64,000 nucleotides of DNA from Pseudomonadota bacterium (GTDB lineage Bacteria; Pseudomonadota; Gammaproteobacteria; Steroidobacterales; Steroidobacteraceae): the NCBI GenBank assembly GCA_023417315.1, contig JAEZFW010000043.1, positions 1-64,000 on the forward strand. The letters run 5' to 3'. Numbering within the stretch: position 1 is the first letter of the stretch; every line of letters starts with the position of its first letter. A program made the translations under genes and the position numbers. The notes under the pieces are model-generated. The model saw only the letters and a list, made by a program, of their open reading frames with translations. It ran no database searches and was not told the DNA's origin. Positions 62,235 through 64,000 of this stretch are shown here, piece by piece.

Positions 62235-62933
62235 ATGAGAATGATCGGACGTTCGGCGGCGCTCACTGCAGCGATGATCATCATGCTGGGCTGTGAGCCC
62301 AAACAAGCTGAAGAACAATCGGATGGGGAAACGATCGCATCAGATGCCACGGATGCGCCAGCCAGCAATGACGATCTCCTCGAGGCCTGCGTACTGAAGA
62401 TGCATTCACCTGAGGTACGCGAGTGGAAGACGTACTGGGACCCTCGAGCCGATGGCTTAGTGAAGCAAGGGCCCAGCAGTGCCGGATCACTCTACTGGGC
62501 AAATGAGGAAGAGCGCCAGAAGCGCCTCTCGAGTGGGATCAGCGCCATCCCGCCCTTGACTATCGACTGTTCCGCGGAAGACCAGGACGGTCAAGCGGAA
62601 ATCGCGATCAGTCTAGGTGCATACGGTTCGACCGAACAACAAGTGCCGTTCGGACCTGGTACTTATCCCGTTATCGGACGTTTCGGTGGCGAGAAGAAGC
62701 CCGGCGCGTTCGTTGCAAACCTCGTTTTCGGCGAAGGGCTTTTGGACGCTAACGGTGGAACGGTGAACATCGAGCGCTTCGATTCAGAAGGAGTGGCCGG
62801 CTCATTTAACGTCGAAGGGAAGGAGCTCGCCGGGGGCAATCGCACACTGCAACTCAGCGGGACATTCGACATGCCTTGCCGCGGCGGACCGCTCGAGAGC
62901 AAGTGCACAGCGAATAAAGCTATCAGGGACTGA
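62235..62933 (+). CDS. Lipoprotein of unknown function
   Basis: A 232-residue protein with a lipoprotein signal (ALTAAMIIMLGC) and acidic linker (EEQSDGETIASDATDAPAS). The mature part has two pairs of cysteines (LEACVLKM, LTIDCSAED, MPCRGGPLESKC) and beta-rich segments such as GPGTYPVIGRFGGEKKPGAF. No domain recognised. GGGAGA precedes the ATG. A complete intrinsic terminator follows 28 bases after its stop, so it is monocistronic. Confidence 0.78.
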   Translation: MRMIGRSAALTAAMIIMLGCEPKQAEEQSDGETIASDATDAPASNDDLLEACVLKMHSPEVREWKTYWDPRADGLVKQGPSSAGSLYWANEEERQKRLSSGISAIPPLTIDCSAEDQDGQAEIAISLGAYGSTEQQVPFGPGTYPVIGRFGGEKKPGAFVANLVFGEGLLDANGGTVNIERFDSEGVAGSFNVEGKELAGGNRTLQLSGTFDMPCRGGPLESKCTANKAIRD

Positions 62934-62960
62934 GTCGCGATCGGCGGCGGCTATAGCGAG

Positions 62961-62987
62961 ACCCTCGGCGAGCTCGCCGAGGGTTTT
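62961..62987 (+). terminator. Rho-independent terminator of the lipoprotein gene
   Basis: CCCTCGGCGAG and CTCGCCGAGGG form an 11-bp perfect stem (A-T closing pair gives 12) followed by TTTTC. This is the clearest intrinsic terminator in the window. Confidence 0.85.
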
Positions 62988-63070
62988 CGAGCCCCTACTC
63001 CGAACATTGGGCGCTCATCGGCCAACGCACCCATCAGGTCGCCTATCTAGGTCGGATTGCGCTGCACGTC

Positions 63071-63198
63071 AATCTGCTCTGCGTAGCGCTGTCGTTGAGT
63101 GGGACGCATCGGACTGTGAAGCCTCCTTGGCACCCATTCTGCGAGCAGCCAGAGTCGTACGGCGTTCCCGATCTTGCTGTCCTGCTGGGGGAGCTCAG
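63071..63198 (-). pseudogene. Decayed partial copy of the AraC-LysR junction at 51.2 kb
   Basis: The stretch closely follows 51138-51265: first codons of the AraC-GyrI gene (MRPTQRQRYAEQI here, MRPTQRQRYAAQI there), its upstream gap, and the last codons of the LysR gene, including a block TACGGCGTTCCCGATCTTGC shared exactly. The AraC frame stops after 20 codons and the LysR end is frameshifted. It is a truncated duplicate in the same orientation. Confidence 0.75.
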
Positions 63199-63269
63199 AA
63201 TTAGATCGCGGTCTGCTAAGAGAGCGGCGGGATGTCCAACGCCGCTCATGTGCAGGATGCGCCGTGATT

Positions 63270-63908
63270 TCAGCCCGCCGGCGCGATGTCACAGGCAGAC
63301 CACCACCAATGCTGCGCTTTGCTCTGAAGCACGCGAGTGAGGCGCGTGCTGGTTGCACGCACGACGACGATCACGTGATCGTCCACGGGTACGACGGTCT
63401 CAGTCACCGGCGCGCCAACTTGGCTGGAGAATTGGATCGGCGCGTTGCTATCGGTGCGCACCTTGCACTCGAGCAGATAGAGTTTGCCGCTTTCGACAGG
63501 AAAGCTCAGCTTGATCATGTCTCCGCCGCCGTTCGCTGTGGCCGGGCCAAATGCGAAGTACCCATCTGGGTCGCTCTGCGAATGGCTTACGTAGACACGC
63601 GAGTTCGCCTGATCGATCGATGCGCCCGCCGGACTCACAGGCACCCTGCTGCTCACGCGCGTGCTACTTGCGGGAGGCCGCGAGACGGGGGGCAACTTCA
63701 GATCTGCGCGCGCACGGTTCAGCAGCTCGAGCCGCTTGCTGTCGGACAGCTTGGATGTCAGGCGAAGCTGATCTGTATCGACTCGAAGCTGTTTGGTTGA
63801 TTGCACCTTCGCGGCGGGCGACAAAGCACCCTTAGCGTCGGACTGAGCGAACAGCGGCTGACTTAGAGAAGAGAGAACGAGGATCGCAACGGAAGCAGTC
63901 AAACGCAT
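63270..63908 (-). CDS. Exported protein of unknown function
   Basis: A 212-residue protein with a signal peptide (ILVLSSLSQPLFAQ). The N-terminal part of the mature chain is Ser/Lys/Arg-rich and probably flexible; the C-terminal 110 residues look beta-rich (VYVSHSQSDPDGYFAFGPAT, MIKLSFPVESGKLYLLECKV, VVPVDDHVIVVVRATS). No family recognised. AGGAG precedes the ATG at 63908; the frame is open 20 codons further upstream. It lies near the window end with no same-strand neighbour visible. Confidence 0.75.
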   Translation of the reverse strand: MRLTASVAILVLSSLSQPLFAQSDAKGALSPAAKVQSTKQLRVDTDQLRLTSKLSDSKRLELLNRARADLKLPPVSRPPASSTRVSSRVPVSPAGASIDQANSRVYVSHSQSDPDGYFAFGPATANGGGDMIKLSFPVESGKLYLLECKVRTDSNAPIQFSSQVGAPVTETVVPVDDHVIVVVRATSTRLTRVLQSKAQHWWWSACDIAPAG

Positions 63909-64000
63909 GCGGCACTCCTGGTTATGAAAAATCCAAACGGGATTGTTCTGATACACCGAGTTTCCCATTTGACGCGCACGTGGGCTAGCGGCTGCTGCAC

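Overview
The window looks like chromosomal DNA of a moderately high-GC gammaproteobacterium. Supporting traits are an RpoE-type sigma factor followed by an RseA-type anti-sigma domain, an FNR with a full set of iron-sulfur cysteines, two class-I cyclic-di-GMP riboswitches, TRAP transport genes and many AraC, LysR, ArsR and HxlR regulators. A soil or freshwater member of the Steroidobacteraceae/Nevskiales type would fit, but that placement is inference. No rRNA, tRNA, CRISPR array, integrase or transposase was recognised.

Layout. Positions 1-7.3 kb hold a fasciclin protein, a sigma/anti-sigma pair, a metallo-beta-lactamase-fold lipoprotein, an AEC permease, a secreted protein, and a glutathione transferase/nitronate monooxygenase pair divergent from an HxlR regulator. 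Positions 7.6-16.6 kb carry DUF1326 and DUF2231 proteins, an AraC regulator, two secreted alpha/beta hydrolases, an ArsR-SRPBCC pair with two visible operators, and a CPBP protease. Positions 16.7-24.2 kb hold an M16 peptidase, an FNR regulator with an FNR box upstream, a c-type cytochrome, a di-haem peroxidase and a zinc alcohol dehydrogenase.

The centre of interest is 24.3-44.75 kb: eleven genes, all on the minus strand, in two units each headed by a c-di-GMP-I riboswitch. The upstream unit (44.3 to 34.3 kb) encodes a periplasmic protein, three TPR proteins (two of them lipoproteins), a small secreted protein, a TolQ/ExbB proton channel, two ExbD/TolR proteins and a TonB-like protein of the AgmX/PglI type. 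This set resembles the energised core of the Myxococcus Agl-Glt machine. The downstream unit (33.9 to 24.3 kb) encodes two giant surface proteins: a 1331-residue DUF11/SdrD-like protein with an OmpA-like end, and an approximately 1800-residue protein with three OmpA modules and a predicted C-terminal beta-barrel. I infer a c-di-GMP-controlled, proton-driven envelope machine with its own cell-surface components. An interspersed inverted repeat has inserted at the 5' end of the last gene.

Positions 45-54.5 kb hold a stand-alone Lrp ligand-binding domain, two DUF2382 stress proteins, a polytopic membrane protein, an SDR dehydrogenase divergent from an AraC regulator, an AraC-GyrI/DUF6265 pair, a LysR regulator divergent from an SMR transporter plus azoreductase, and an alpha/beta hydrolase. 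Positions 54.5-64 kb hold a GH39-like glycosidase, an SMP-30 lactonase-like protein, a complete DctP-DctQ-DctM TRAP transporter, gene remnants around 61.8-62.1 kb, a lipoprotein with a clear terminator, a decayed partial copy of the 51.2 kb AraC/LysR junction, and a last secreted protein.
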